Shown: positions 34,741-43,113, counted from the first letter of the stretch. The stretch is DNA of 50,719 nt from an uncultured Oscillospiraceae bacterium (GCA_947584295.1 CANPWM010000010.1:1-50719), one strand, 5' to 3'. Notes: generated by a model from the letters alone, not told the origin. Numbers and translations: made by a program.

Positions 34741-35484
34741 ATGAAGGTATGTCCCAAATGTTCAACGGAAAACAGTGATTTCGATTGGTACTGTGAAAAT
34801 TGTGGGGCGGCTTTACCCAGCAAAACAGATCCGGTGGACGAGCCGAAAGACTTGTCCGCCAAGTTCACGCCGCCTGTCAGCGCGTGGGAGCGGGCCAAGG
34901 CGGTGCTGAAGGACGCGGCTTCCCAGCAAGCGGGCGGGAGAGAACAGCGTTCCCACAAGCAGGAAAACGGTCTGTTCATCGACCCCGGCGAGGAATTGCG
35001 TGCCGCCATCGGCTCCGGCTACGTTCGGAATTTCCTGGCGGGCGGCACTGTGGGCCGCAGTGTCGGCGTCCTCACGCAAAAACGCTTTTACTACAAGGGC
35101 AAAAACTGCAACACCAAGTCCAAGCTTCTCTGGACGACCGAGGAGGAGGGCGTCGTCTCCGTTGACGACATCAGCTGCACCGGCTATTCCTATACCAGCG
35201 CCACGGGCCTGCTGATCATCGGCGTCGCGCTGGCCCTTTTGGGCTTTATATTCCTCGTGTCCGGCGGCAACACCACCGTGCGGATCATGGGCGCGGTCAT
35301 ACTGCTGCTCGGGGCGCTGGCCCTTGTCCGCTACTATCTCTCCCGGGACACGCTGTTCATTGTCTCGTTTCCCGGCGGGAGCTTCGGCTTTGACACCAAA
35401 TGGTATTCCGGCGCGGATATTCAGGATTTTCAGCGCCAGCTCCACCTAATAAAAGACCAACGCAAGGGGGAAACTGTGAAATGA
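34741..35484 (+). CDS. Zinc-ribbon membrane protein
   Basis: A 247-residue protein starting with a zinc ribbon (C4-x2-C7 ... C18-x2-C21), a flexible linker, a soluble part (GSGYVRNFLAGGTVGRSVGV..., possibly a PH-like fold) and two membrane segments at about 155-175 and 180-200, then a short cytosolic beta region. I do not recognise a defined function. AGGAGG precedes the ATG. Its TGA overlaps the ATG of the SLH lipoprotein (ATGA at 35481-35484), so the two are made together. It is under the divergent XRE regulator's operator region. Confidence 0.78.
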   Translation: MKVCPKCSTENSDFDWYCENCGAALPSKTDPVDEPKDLSAKFTPPVSAWERAKAVLKDAASQQAGGREQRSHKQENGLFIDPGEELRAAIGSGYVRNFLAGGTVGRSVGVLTQKRFYYKGKNCNTKSKLLWTTEEEGVVSVDDISCTGYSYTSATGLLIIGVALALLGFIFLVSGGNTTVRIMGAVILLLGALALVRYYLSRDTLFIVSFPGGSFGFDTKWYSGADIQDFQRQLHLIKDQRKGETVK

Positions 35485-37265
35485 AAAAGTATTTATGCGT
35501 CCTTTTGGCCCTCGCCATGCTCCTGTCTCTGGCCGCCTGCGGGGGAAAGGACAGCGGCGGCACGACGGATACCGGCGGCTCCACGGAGGGGGATACCGCC
35601 ATGGACGCCAGCGACACGCCGGACACCGCCCGGGACACCACGCCCCCGGAACCCGCCAGGGGCTTTCCCGACGTGCCGGAGGACGCGTTCTATTATGACG
35701 CGGCCATGTGGGCCGCTGAAAACGGCCTTGTCTCCGGGGACAAATTCGACCCCATGGGGATCTGCACCCGGGGCCAGATCCTGACGTTCCTGTGGCGATC
35801 CGTAGGTTCGCCGGAGCCGTCCACGGGGGAGAATCCCTTCACCGACGGCGACCCCTCCAGTTGGTTCTACAAGCCGGCCCTGTGGGCGTATGAGAACGGC
35901 ATCATCTCCGCCGGGGCCGTGTCCGCCGGAAACGAATGTCCCATGGGGCAGGCTCTGACGATTTTGTGGCGGGCAAACGGCAGTCCCATCACGGCGGCTC
36001 ACGCCAGCGCCATCGCGGACAAATACGCCGGTCAATACTATGAAAAGGCCCTGGCCTGGGCCGACCTCTGCGGCCTTCTGAACGCCGTAGGACAGTCATT
36101 CGATCCCAACGCCTCCTGCACCCGCGCCACGGTGATCATGTACCTCTATTGGCTCAAGGATAACTTCAGCTTGTCCGCCGAGGACGCCGCCGTGCAGGCC
36201 GAGTACGCAAAGCTCGTGGCCGACGCGCCACTCTACGGCGTCACCGGCAACGGCCTTGTCTACGCCGACTACATAGACGTTGAGGGCGACGGCAAGGTGG
36301 AGCTGCTGACAGTGGGACTTGGAGACGGCGAGGACTATTACAAGAACCTCACCCTGACCGTATACGCCAACGTTGACGGTCACGCGGGCAAGGTCGCGGA
36401 GCTTGCAGATGAGATCAATATAATCGCAAACCACGTCACGCTTACCCTGTCTTTTGACCCGGCGGAGGAGGGGCCGCGTCTGAACTACTACGACACCAGT
36501 GAAAATCCCCATACTTTCTATGAGGACTTCGGCCAGTACCTGCTTAAAAGCAATGCCGTCACCAAAGCCGAGATCGGGCAATCTTATGCGGAATATTACG
36601 ACTTGGAGGGCGAAGAGGGGCAGACTGTCTCCGGCGTGAGCGTAACCGCCGAGGAATTCCAGGCGGCTGCGGACAAAAATAACGCCGGAACACCGATTTT
36701 GACCTTCCGATCCTCCTTTGGCGAAGCTTCCGCCACTATCGAAAACAGCGGTCTTCTGCCGGGCAGGGCGGAGATCAACGCCATGATCATAAGCGGGATA
36801 AAAAGCGGCGACGAGCGCATCACGAAAAACGCGGCGGCGCAAATCGAAAGCGGCAACAGCGAGCTGAAGCAGCTTGTTCTGGATATGGCCCTGGGCGGGG
36901 ACTTCACCTTCTTCGCCGGGGAGTATGAACCCACCTCCGCGACAAAGAACGACTACTACGCATACAAAAGCTTGACCCTCCACGCCGACGGACGGGTTAC
37001 GGGGTATGAGTCCGATTATTATACCTCCGGCAAGAAGCCGGTCTCCGTCAACGTGAACTCCCAGGGCGTTATCACTTGCGTCATTATACCAGAAGAGAGG
37101 TATGTTGTAGAAGATTTCGGAGGCGGTGATGTCCTATACGATTTTATTGGTGAATGGTATCAAATCATTCCTGACTCCAACGGCGGATATGAGAACGCCA
37201 CCATCTATTTTACCAGCATCGGCGGGGGCGCGTGGGATCCCACCTTTATCCGCGTATCCGACTGA
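35481..37265 (+). CDS. Lipoprotein with three SLH-like repeats
   Basis: A 594-residue lipoprotein: signal peptide and lipobox SLAAC (Cys20), a T/D/G-rich linker, then three SLH-type repeats (about 60-110, 115-165 and 170-225) with the pattern F-x-D-V/D ... W-A-x-E-N-G-L/I ... R-G/A-x-x-x-x-x-L-W. The rest (about 230-594) is an acidic region without a domain I can name, with D-x-D-G-K (EGDGKVELL) similar to VCBS-type loops. SLH repeats bind cell-wall polymers, so the protein should bridge membrane and wall. It overlaps and probably works with the zinc-ribbon membrane protein. Confidence 0.82.
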   Translation: MKKYLCVLLALAMLLSLAACGGKDSGGTTDTGGSTEGDTAMDASDTPDTARDTTPPEPARGFPDVPEDAFYYDAAMWAAENGLVSGDKFDPMGICTRGQILTFLWRSVGSPEPSTGENPFTDGDPSSWFYKPALWAYENGIISAGAVSAGNECPMGQALTILWRANGSPITAAHASAIADKYAGQYYEKALAWADLCGLLNAVGQSFDPNASCTRATVIMYLYWLKDNFSLSAEDAAVQAEYAKLVADAPLYGVTGNGLVYADYIDVEGDGKVELLTVGLGDGEDYYKNLTLTVYANVDGHAGKVAELADEINIIANHVTLTLSFDPAEEGPRLNYYDTSENPHTFYEDFGQYLLKSNAVTKAEIGQSYAEYYDLEGEEGQTVSGVSVTAEEFQAAADKNNAGTPILTFRSSFGEASATIENSGLLPGRAEINAMIISGIKSGDERITKNAAAQIESGNSELKQLVLDMALGGDFTFFAGEYEPTSATKNDYYAYKSLTLHADGRVTGYESDYYTSGKKPVSVNVNSQGVITCVIIPEERYVVEDFGGGDVLYDFIGEWYQIIPDSNGGYENATIYFTSIGGGAWDPTFIRVSD

Positions 37266-37273
37266 AACGTGAA

Positions 37274-37364
37274 CTTTCAAAAACATCAAATTCAATTTTT
37301 CCGGCGGCAGGTGCGTCGGGAAAAATCCCCTTTGTCGGAAAAGGCCGACGGCCTTTTCCGACAA
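37274..37364 (-). repeat. 3'-end two-hairpin repeat, copy 2 (after hpf)
   Basis: Minus strand: TGTCGGAAAAGGCC, loop, GGCCTTTTCCGACA (37364-37334), then GGGGATTTTTCCCG and GCCGCCGGAAAAATTG. It follows the hpf terminator and is the clearest first hairpin of the family. Confidence 0.7.
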
Positions 37365-37368
37365 ACCG

Positions 37369-37394
37369 AAGCGGCGGGCCTTTGGCCCGCCGCT
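37369..37394 (-). terminator. Terminator of hpf (and possibly of the SLH operon)
   Basis: AAGCGGCGGGCC, 2-3-base loop, GGCCCGCCGCTT is a nearly perfect stem, 19 bases after the hpf stop. Confidence 0.6.
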
Positions 37395-37412
37395 TACTAT
37401 GCCGTATGGTTT

Positions 37413-37949
37413 TCAGTCGCTCTCGATAAGGCCGTAGCCGCCGCTCTTGCGCTTGTAGACCACGGCGAATTTGTCCTCCTCGTCCTGATTCTTAAAGACG
37501 AAGAACTCATGATCCAACAGGTTCATTTGCAAAATCGCCTCGTCTACGGTCATGGGCTTGATGGAGAAGTGCTTGGTGCGCACCACCTCAAATTCGCCCT
37601 CCTCCTCGTCCTCCTCCGGGACGGCGGGGACGGCGATCTCCCGCTCAAAAGCGCCGTCGCGCAGGCGCTTGGCAAGGCGCGTCTTGTTCTTGCGGATCTG
37701 CCGCTCGATGCTGGCGGCGGCGGAATCAATCGAGGCGTACATATCCCCCGTGGTCTCGGTGACGCGGTAGATCATGCCGCCGGCCCTGATGGTGGCCTCA
37801 ACGATGAAGCGGCCCCTCTCCATGGAGAAGGTAACGGAGGCGTCGGCCTCGCTTTTGAAAAGCCTGTCCAGCTTCCCCAGCTTCTTCTCGGCATACGCCC
37901 TCACGTCCGCGGAGACCGGGATCTTCTTCTCGGTAAAAGTAAACCTCAT
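37413..37949 (-). CDS. hpf: Ribosome hibernation promoting factor, long form
   Basis: The 178-residue protein has an N-terminal ribosome-binding domain (MRFTFTEKKIPVSADVRAYA ... ASIERQIRKNKTRL, about 1-100), an acidic linker (PEEDEEEGE) and the C-terminal dimerisation domain with VVRTKHFSIKPMTVDEAILQM. Long HPF both occupies the decoding site and pairs ribosomes into 100S dimers, the usual form in Gram-positive bacteria. An extended -10 (TGGTATAAT, TATAAT at 37999-37994) drives it. It is convergent with the SLH lipoprotein gene. Confidence 0.95.
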   Translation of the reverse strand: MRFTFTEKKIPVSADVRAYAEKKLGKLDRLFKSEADASVTFSMERGRFIVEATIRAGGMIYRVTETTGDMYASIDSAAASIERQIRKNKTRLAKRLRDGAFEREIAVPAVPEEDEEEGEFEVVRTKHFSIKPMTVDEAILQMNLLDHEFFVFKNQDEEDKFAVVYKRKSGGYGLIESD

Positions 37950-37993
37950 TGTCGTCAGCTCCTTTCTGTATGCGGGATCTCTCCCGTAACAGC

Positions 37994-38002
37994 ATTATAC
38001 CA
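37994..38002 (-). promoter_or_regulatory. Extended -10 promoter of hpf
   Basis: TGGTATAAT on the minus strand; the region further upstream is AT-rich without a strong -35. Confidence 0.6.
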
Positions 38003-38075
38003 TACCGTGTGGAAAAAATGAACAAGTTTTTTGAAAAAAGAATAAAAAATTTTGACTGAGTGACGAAGGCCCATT

Positions 38076-38164
38076 TAATATTTTCCCCGGCGGCATGTAC
38101 GTCGGAGAAAATCACCCGCGCGTTTCCCTTGTCCGCAAAAGCCCGTCAGGGCTTTTGCAGACAG
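38076..38164 (-). repeat. 3'-end two-hairpin repeat, copy 3 (overlaps the end of the GDSL gene)
   Basis: Minus strand: TGTCTGCAAAAGCCC, loop, GGGCTTTTGCGGACA, then CGGGTGATTTTCTCCG and GCCGCCGGGGAAAATA. The first arm encodes the last residues (CLQKP-stop) of the esterase, so the repeat forms part of its coding sequence. Confidence 0.65.
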
Positions 38165-39231
38165 TTTAGATGCTCCGTCACGGCCCTGGCCGCCGCCAGG
38201 TGATCCAGGGGGCCGGGGTGGCCGTTGGAGCCGGTGTTTTCGGGCCTCACCCGGGGCAGGGGGAGGAAGCTGACGTTCCTATCCCCGGTGGCGCGGGTAT
38301 AGTCCTCCAGGGCGGCCTCGATATAGGGCCGCCAGAGGTCGGTGAACATACCGAAGGCCCAGACGAGCCGCGCCCTGGGATTCACCGCCCTGACCTGTGC
38401 CAGAAAACCCGTCACCGCCCCGTGAAACGCCCGGGCGCTGGCCTCATCGGGCCTGCCGTCGGGGCCGCAGCCGAACCGCGTCACCGCGCCGGTGGCGGGA
38501 TCGGTATAGGGGGCCTCCTTCAAGGCGAAAAAGTCGTTGTTGCCCAGGTGAATGATCACAGCGTCGGGCTGCCACGCGGCAAAATCCCAGGGCTTCTGCC
38601 CGTCCGGGTCAGGGATAGCGGAACAGACCTCCCGGTAGACCCGGGGCGTGACGTTATGGGGATTGTTGTCCCAGGAGACGGCGGCGCCCCAGCCGCTGAG
38701 GGCCACCAAATTCACGTCGGCGTTCAGCGCACGGCCCGCCTCCAGGGCGTAGTTGCCCTGGCTGGAGTAGACGATGGGGCCGCCGGACAGCAGGCTCGCC
38801 GGCCCGCACAGGCCCTCCCCGGCGGTGACGCTGTCGCCCACAAATTCGATCCTCCGGGGCCGCGGCGGCACGGGGTAAAGCGCCCCGTCGCACTGGACGG
38901 AGCGGAGGCGGAGAACGCAGTCCGGCTCCCGGGGGAAGGGCTGCTGCTCCCGGAAGAGCCGCACCCGCCGCCGGACGGCGGGGACGCCCCGAAAGACGCA
39001 CACCCGGCTGACCCCGCGCTCCACCGCCTGGCGCAGTACGGTCACGCCGTCCAGCTCCGCGCGAATCCACAAAAGGCCGGTATAGCCGGTGTTCTCCAGC
39101 TCCAACCAGAGCTCCGCGGCGTCCGTCTCCAGCTCGATGCCCGCGCCCGTCCAGAAAAGGGGCAGCGGCTCTTTTTTCACGGTGCGCCCGTGGATCAGGA
39201 TACGCTCGTCCAGAGGGGAATAGATGTTCAT
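38146..39231 (-). CDS. GDSL/SGNH esterase, CE2-like two-domain
   Basis: A 361-residue protein with an N-terminal jelly-roll-like part (about 1-120) and a C-terminal SGNH hydrolase: GDSVTAGEG (catalytic Ser near residue 133), GNNDF and NGHPGPLDHLAAA with the catalytic His. This layout matches carbohydrate esterase family 2, which removes acetyl groups from plant polysaccharides. It has no signal peptide, so the substrate may be imported oligosaccharide. Its last codons lie in a 3'-end repeat. It follows the fumarase alpha gene after a 130-base gap that also holds a repeat copy. Confidence 0.82.
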   Translation of the reverse strand: MNIYSPLDERILIHGRTVKKEPLPLFWTGAGIELETDAAELWLELENTGYTGLLWIRAELDGVTVLRQAVERGVSRVCVFRGVPAVRRRVRLFREQQPFPREPDCVLRLRSVQCDGALYPVPPRPRRIEFVGDSVTAGEGLCGPASLLSGGPIVYSSQGNYALEAGRALNADVNLVALSGWGAAVSWDNNPHNVTPRVYREVCSAIPDPDGQKPWDFAAWQPDAVIIHLGNNDFFALKEAPYTDPATGAVTRFGCGPDGRPDEASARAFHGAVTGFLAQVRAVNPRARLVWAFGMFTDLWRPYIEAALEDYTRATGDRNVSFLPLPRVRPENTGSNGHPGPLDHLAAARAVTEHLNCLQKP

Positions 39232-39245
39232 ATCACAGCACTCAC

Positions 39246-39361
39246 TTTTTCAAAAACTCAATTTCTATATTTTCGACGTTTTTTCCGGCGGCCTGCGGGT
39301 CGGAAAAATCACCCGCACGTTCCCTTTGTCGGACAAAGGCCCTCAGGCCTTTGCCAGACAG
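39246..39361 (-). repeat. 3'-end two-hairpin repeat, copy 4 (after the fumarase gene)
   Basis: Starts directly after the TAA of the fumarase gene: CTGTCTGGCAAAGGCC, loop, GGCCTTTGTCCGAC, then GTGCGGGTGATTTTTCCG and GCCGCCGGAAAAAACG. It is the longest copy. Confidence 0.7.
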
Positions 39362-40204
39362 TTACAGCACCTGCGTGGCGTGGCGGGTGACGTGACAGCC
39401 CACGTTGACCACGCAGGCCGTCCCGGCGATGTGACTGGCGTAGGCGTTGATGTTCACCGCCAGGGCTGTCGTCCTGCCGCCGAAGCCCTGGGGGCCGATG
39501 CCCAGGGCGTTGATCTTCTCCAGGACCCGCTCCTCCATGGCGGCGTAAAACCCGTCGGGGTTGCGCCGATCCACCGGGCGGGTCAGGGCCAGCTTTGCCA
39601 TCATGGCGGCCTTCTCCACCGTGCCGCCGATGCCCACGCCCAGCACCACCGGCGGGCAGGGGTCGGCCCCGGCCAGCTCCACCGTCTCCACGATGAAGTC
39701 CTCAAACGCCTCGATCCCGGCGGAGGGCAGGAACATCTTCAGACGGCTCTTGTTCTCGCTGCCAAAGCCCTTGGGCGCCACGGTGAGGGTGAGGGCGTCC
39801 CCGGGGACGATCCTTGTCCACAGGACGGGCGGGGTGTTGTCGTTGGTGTTCACCCGCCGGAAGGGGTCGGCCACCACGGATTTTCTCAGATACCCGTTGA
39901 CGTACCCCCGGCGCACCCCCTCGGTGACGGCGGCCTCAAAGTCCCCGCCGGCAATGTGTACGTCCTGGCCCACGTCGGCGAACACCACCGCCATGCCCGT
40001 GTCCTGGCAGATGGGCAGGCCGCCCTGGGCGGCGCAGGTGAAGTTGTCCGCCATATCCCGCAGGGCGGCTCTCCCGGCCTCCGACGGCTCGGCCTGGGCG
40101 GCCCTTTCGATGGCGGCCCGCAGATCGGGCGTCAGCACCGTGGCGGCGCGGATACAGAGCCGTTCAACGGCGTCGGCGATGTCGGAACAGAGGATCTCTC
40201 TCAT
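39362..40204 (-). CDS. Fumarate hydratase class I, alpha subunit (no beta subunit adjacent)
   Basis: A 280-residue protein of the Fe-S hydro-lyase alpha family (fumarase class I/tartrate dehydratase alpha). Motifs: LPICQDTGMAVVF with the first Fe-S Cys, NDNTPPVLWT, VLGVGIGGTVEKAAMMAK with a conserved glycine loop, and the C-terminal VVNVGCHVTRHA; Cys58, Cys67, Cys182 and the terminal Cys are candidate ligands. The enzyme needs a beta subunit (about 180 residues), normally the next gene, but here a GDSL esterase follows. The beta gene may be elsewhere. AAAGGAG precedes the ATG; the promoter is an extended -10 TGGTATACT at 40250-40242. Confidence 0.9.
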   Translation of the reverse strand: MREILCSDIADAVERLCIRAATVLTPDLRAAIERAAQAEPSEAGRAALRDMADNFTCAAQGGLPICQDTGMAVVFADVGQDVHIAGGDFEAAVTEGVRRGYVNGYLRKSVVADPFRRVNTNDNTPPVLWTRIVPGDALTLTVAPKGFGSENKSRLKMFLPSAGIEAFEDFIVETVELAGADPCPPVVLGVGIGGTVEKAAMMAKLALTRPVDRRNPDGFYAAMEERVLEKINALGIGPQGFGGRTTALAVNINAYASHIAGTACVVNVGCHVTRHATQVL

Positions 40205-40241
40205 AGTCAGGCTCCTTTGCGGTCAAGAAGTTGATAAAATA

Positions 40242-40274
40242 AGTATACCATATCCGGGCCCCGTGTGGTATAAT
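40242..40274. promoter_or_regulatory. Back-to-back extended -10 promoters
   Basis: TGGTATACT on the minus strand (40250-40242) serves the fumarase gene; TGGTATAAT on the plus strand (40266-40274) serves the TtcA-like gene. Their upstream parts overlap in about 15 bases. Confidence 0.6.
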
Positions 40275-40326
40275 GATTTTAAATTTTTCGGAACGCGGCC
40301 TTCACCGCCGCGCAGGGAGGGATACC

Positions 40327-41163
40327 ATGGCCAGGGAGCTTACCCGCGCCCAGCAGATCGAGCGGAGCATCATCAAAAAATACCGCAAGGAGCTGTGGAA
40401 CCCCTTCACCTACGCCGTCAACCGATACGAGCTGATCCGGGCGGGGGACGCCATCGCCGTGTGCGTCTCCGGGGGCAAGGACTCCATGCTCCTGGCAAAG
40501 CTGATGCAGGAGCTGCACCGCCACACCGCCGTCCCCTTCGACGTGAAATACATCGTTATGGATCCGGGCTACGCCCCGGAGAACCGGCGGCGGCTTGAGG
40601 AGAACGCGGCGCTGCTCAACATACCGGCGGAAATCTTTGAAAGCGACGTTTTCGCGGTGGCCAACGCCCAGGAGAAGAACCCCTGCTATCTGTGCGCCCG
40701 TATGCGGCGGGGGTACCTCTACGCCAAGGCCCGGGAGCTGGGGTGCAACAAGATCGCCCTGGGCCACCATTTCAACGACGTCATCGAGACGACCCTGATG
40801 GCCCTCCTTTTCGGGGCGCAGCTCCAGGGCATGATGCCCAAGCTCCACAGCACCAACTTCCCCGGCATGGAGCTGATACGCCCCCTCTACTGCGTCCACG
40901 AGGACGATATCATCGCCTGGGCCCGGTATAACGGCCTTGAATTTCTGCGCTGTGCCTGCCGCTTCACCGAGGGGCTGGAGACCGGGGAGCTGACGGGCAA
41001 GCGCCGCCAGACCAAGGAGCTGATCCGGGCGCTGAAAAAGACGGATCCCAACGTGGAGAAGTCCATCTTCAACGCCATACACGAGCTGTCGCTGGACACC
41101 TTCCCGGCCTACAAGACCCGGGGCGTGGAGCATTTTTTCCTGGAGACCTACGACAAGCCCTGA
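40327..41163 (+). CDS. TtcA-family tRNA 2-thiolation enzyme (PP-loop)
   Basis: The 278-residue protein has the PP-loop SGGKDS (48-53), the CYLCARMRR motif (C120, C123) and a later Cys pair (C209, C211), matching TtcA, which holds an Fe-S cluster on three Cys and makes 2-thiocytidine at position 32 of tRNAs. Clostridial members are often annotated TtcA-like, and their actual base is not tested. The ATG at 40327 has GGGAGG upstream. It is divergent from the fumarase gene and followed by a terminator overlapping its stop. Confidence 0.9.
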   Translation: MARELTRAQQIERSIIKKYRKELWNPFTYAVNRYELIRAGDAIAVCVSGGKDSMLLAKLMQELHRHTAVPFDVKYIVMDPGYAPENRRRLEENAALLNIPAEIFESDVFAVANAQEKNPCYLCARMRRGYLYAKARELGCNKIALGHHFNDVIETTLMALLFGAQLQGMMPKLHSTNFPGMELIRPLYCVHEDDIIAWARYNGLEFLRCACRFTEGLETGELTGKRRQTKELIRALKKTDPNVEKSIFNAIHELSLDTFPAYKTRGVEHFFLETYDKP

Positions 41164-41179
41164 GACGGCGGGCTTTTTT
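41155..41179 (+). terminator. Terminator overlapping the TtcA-like stop codon
   Basis: AAGCCC, 9-base loop with the stop TGA, GGGCTT, then TTTT. The stem is short. Confidence 0.55.
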
Positions 41180-41222
41180 CGTGATTTTTCCCGCCCCGGG
41201 GCCGGTTTTTTCCGTTTCCCCC

Positions 41223-41251
41223 TTGAAAACCGCCGGGGAATGGTCTACAAT
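41223..41251 (+). promoter_or_regulatory. Promoter of the riboswitch-folT unit
   Basis: TTGAAA (41223-41228), 17 bases, TACAAT (41246-41251), just before the riboswitch. Confidence 0.7.
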
Positions 41252-41262
41252 ACTCCCGTACT

Positions 41263-41361
41263 GTGCAGAGTAGGCCGGCGCGCGTTAAGTGCTTTGGGGA
41301 CGGAGAGTTGCCCCGGAGACGAAGGGTTTTCCCGCGGTGCGCCTGCCGCATCCCGCTGCGA
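41263..41361 (+). ncRNA. Tetrahydrofolate (THF) riboswitch
   Basis: The leader has the conserved blocks of the THF (folT) riboswitch in order: GAGTAG, GCGTTAAGTG, GGACG, GACGAAG, CGCGGTG and CGCATCCCGCTGC. The outer stem is GCAG (41265-41268) with CTGC (41356-41359). It binds reduced folates. It ends about 40 bases before the folT ribosome-binding site with no clear U-run terminator between, so control at translation is more likely. Confidence 0.88.
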
Positions 41362-41422
41362 CAGAGGATAGCCATATCTCCTGCCTTGTGGACATTTCTG
41401 CATGGAGGGAGGTATGTTTTTT

Positions 41423-41980
41423 ATGAAAAAATGGAAAGAGACGCTGATCGAGTCATCCCTTGAGCTGAAAAAGCTGCGGGTGCTCACCGCCCTCGCCGTC
41501 ATGGGGGCGCTGTCCCTGGCCCTGAAGGCCGCCGACGTGGACATCGGGGGCTTCGCCTCTATCGGGTTTGCCGGCATCCCCAACCAGGTGGTGGATATGC
41601 TCTTCGGGCCGGTGACGGGGACGCTCTTCGGCGGGGCCATGGACATTCTGAAGTTTTTCATCAAGCCCAGCGGCGCCTTCCACTTCGGCTACACCTTCAA
41701 CGCCATGCTGGCGGCCTTCATCTACGGGTGCTTCTACTACAAGCGGCCCGTCAGCTTCTGGCGCATCTTGGCGGCCAAGGGGCTTATCGAGATCGTTGTC
41801 AACCTGGGCTTCGGCACCCTCTGGTCGGCCCAGCTCTACGGGCGGGCCTTCCTGGCCACGCTGAAGCTGCGGATCGGGTGGAGCCTCCTCATCAACTGGC
41901 CTCTGAACACCGCCGTCTTTACCCTCATCGCCAAGGGCATGGAGCGGGCCGGGGTGTTCCGCTATTTTCAGGATAAGTAG
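41423..41980 (+). CDS. folT: ECF transporter folate-binding S component FolT
   Basis: A 185-residue membrane protein with six predicted membrane segments, of the ECF S-component (FolT) type: ALSLALKAADVDIGGFASIGFAGIPN, then VVDMLFGPVTGTLFGGAMDIL and FHFGYTFNAMLAAFIYGCFYYK. The GGGAGG site lies 10 bases before ATG 41423; the ATG at 41402 is not served by a site. It brings folate into the cell together with the shared EcfAAT module (not in the window). The THF riboswitch just upstream strongly supports the substrate. It is convergent with tatD. Confidence 0.92.
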   Translation: MKKWKETLIESSLELKKLRVLTALAVMGALSLALKAADVDIGGFASIGFAGIPNQVVDMLFGPVTGTLFGGAMDILKFFIKPSGAFHFGYTFNAMLAAFIYGCFYYKRPVSFWRILAAKGLIEIVVNLGFGTLWSAQLYGRAFLATLKLRIGWSLLINWPLNTAVFTLIAKGMERAGVFRYFQDK

Positions 41981-41986
41981 CTTCTC

Positions 41987-42745
41987 TTATATCCCGTAGA
42001 GGCGCCTGCCGTTCTCCGTGGTGATCCGTGCCACGTCCTCCGGCGTAAGGCCGCGGAGTTCTGCGATCTTCTCCGCCACCAGATGGACAAGCAGGGAGGA
42101 GTTGCGCTCCCCCCGGTGGGGAACCGGGGCCATGTAGGGGCTGTCCGTCTCTATGACCATGCGCTCCAGGGGCATCTTCTCCACCACCTCCAGCACCCGG
42201 CGGGCGTTTTTAAAGGTGACCACGCCGGTAAAGCCCAGATAGAAGCCCCAGTCCAGCAGGGTCTTGGCCGTCTCCCAGCTTCCCGAGTAGCAGTGGACGA
42301 CGCCCCGGACACCGGGGTGGGCCTTTAGGATATCCAGGTTGTCGGCGACGGCCTCCCGCTCGTGGATGATGACGGGCTTTTCCAGCTCCCGGGCCAGCTC
42401 CAGCTGCCGGGCGTAGACCCGGCGCTGAACGTCCCGGGGGGAGAAGTCGTAGTGATAGTCCAAGCCGATCTCCCCCACCGCCACGCACTTGGGATCGGCG
42501 GCCAGGGCGCGGATCGCCTCCGGGTAGTCCTCCGCCGCCCGGGCGGCCTCGTGGGGGTGTACCCCGGCGGCGAACCAGACGAAGTCGTACTCGTGGGCGA
42601 TGTCCCGGGCCTTCTTCGCCGAGGCGATATCCGAGGCCGGATCTACGATCAGCCCCACACCGGCGTCCCTCATCTGCGCCAGCAGCGCCCCGCGATCCGC
42701 GTCAAATTTTTCATCGTCGTAGTGGGCGTGGGTGTCAAAGAGCAT
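41987..42745 (-). CDS. tatD: TatD-family metal-dependent deoxyribonuclease
   Basis: A 252-residue TIM-barrel metallohydrolase: MLFDTHAHYDDEKFDADRGA with the HxH metal site, GVHPHEA, GEIGLDYHYDFSPRDVQ (metal Glu), VIIHEREA, GVVHCYSGSWETA and ETDSPYMAPVPHRGERNSS. TatD proteins are 3'-5' exonucleases involved in DNA repair and degradation. I chose ATG 42745 (GGGGGA seven bases upstream) over TTG 42760. It is convergent with folT, only six bases apart, and divergent from secG. Confidence 0.93.
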   Translation of the reverse strand: MLFDTHAHYDDEKFDADRGALLAQMRDAGVGLIVDPASDIASAKKARDIAHEYDFVWFAAGVHPHEAARAAEDYPEAIRALAADPKCVAVGEIGLDYHYDFSPRDVQRRVYARQLELARELEKPVIIHEREAVADNLDILKAHPGVRGVVHCYSGSWETAKTLLDWGFYLGFTGVVTFKNARRVLEVVEKMPLERMVIETDSPYMAPVPHRGERNSSLLVHLVAEKIAELRGLTPEDVARITTENGRRLYGI

Positions 42746-42865
42746 AAACTTTTCCCCCAATTTGTGTGAAATTTGAAAAAAACTCTTGCAATCTTGCCGA
42801 AATTATGATAGCATAGAATTCCCGCGAATGAAAGTACAATATTATCTTAAAAAGGATTGATTATT

Positions 42866-43102
42866 TTGGAAATCGCAATCACCATCATCCAGCTCATCGC
42901 CTGTGTGGCTCTTGTGGTCATCGTCCTTATGCAGAGCGGCAAGAGCGCCGGCCTCTCCGGCGCCATCGGCGGCGGCAGCGGCGACACGTTCCTGGCCAAG
43001 AACAAGGCCAAGACCCTGGACGCGCGCCTGGCCCGGCTCACCAAATGGGTGGCCGCCCTCTTCATCGTCCTGACCCTGGTGCTGGATTTCTTCGTAAAAT
43101 AA
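42866..43102 (+). CDS. secG: Protein-export membrane protein SecG
   Basis: From TTG 42866 the protein is 78 residues, the normal SecG length, with two membrane segments (about 3-22 and 55-75) and the conserved loop VLMQSGKSAGLSGAIGGGSG followed by DTFLAKNKAKTLDARL. SecG helps SecA cycle on SecYE. AAAGGA at 42851-42856 is nine bases before TTG 42866 but touches an in-frame TTG at 42857, which is therefore unlikely to be the start. It is monocistronic with a strong terminator. Confidence 0.93.
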   Translation: MEIAITIIQLIACVALVVIVLMQSGKSAGLSGAIGGGSGDTFLAKNKAKTLDARLARLTKWVAALFIVLTLVLDFFVK

Positions 43103-43113
43103 CCGATACCGCC

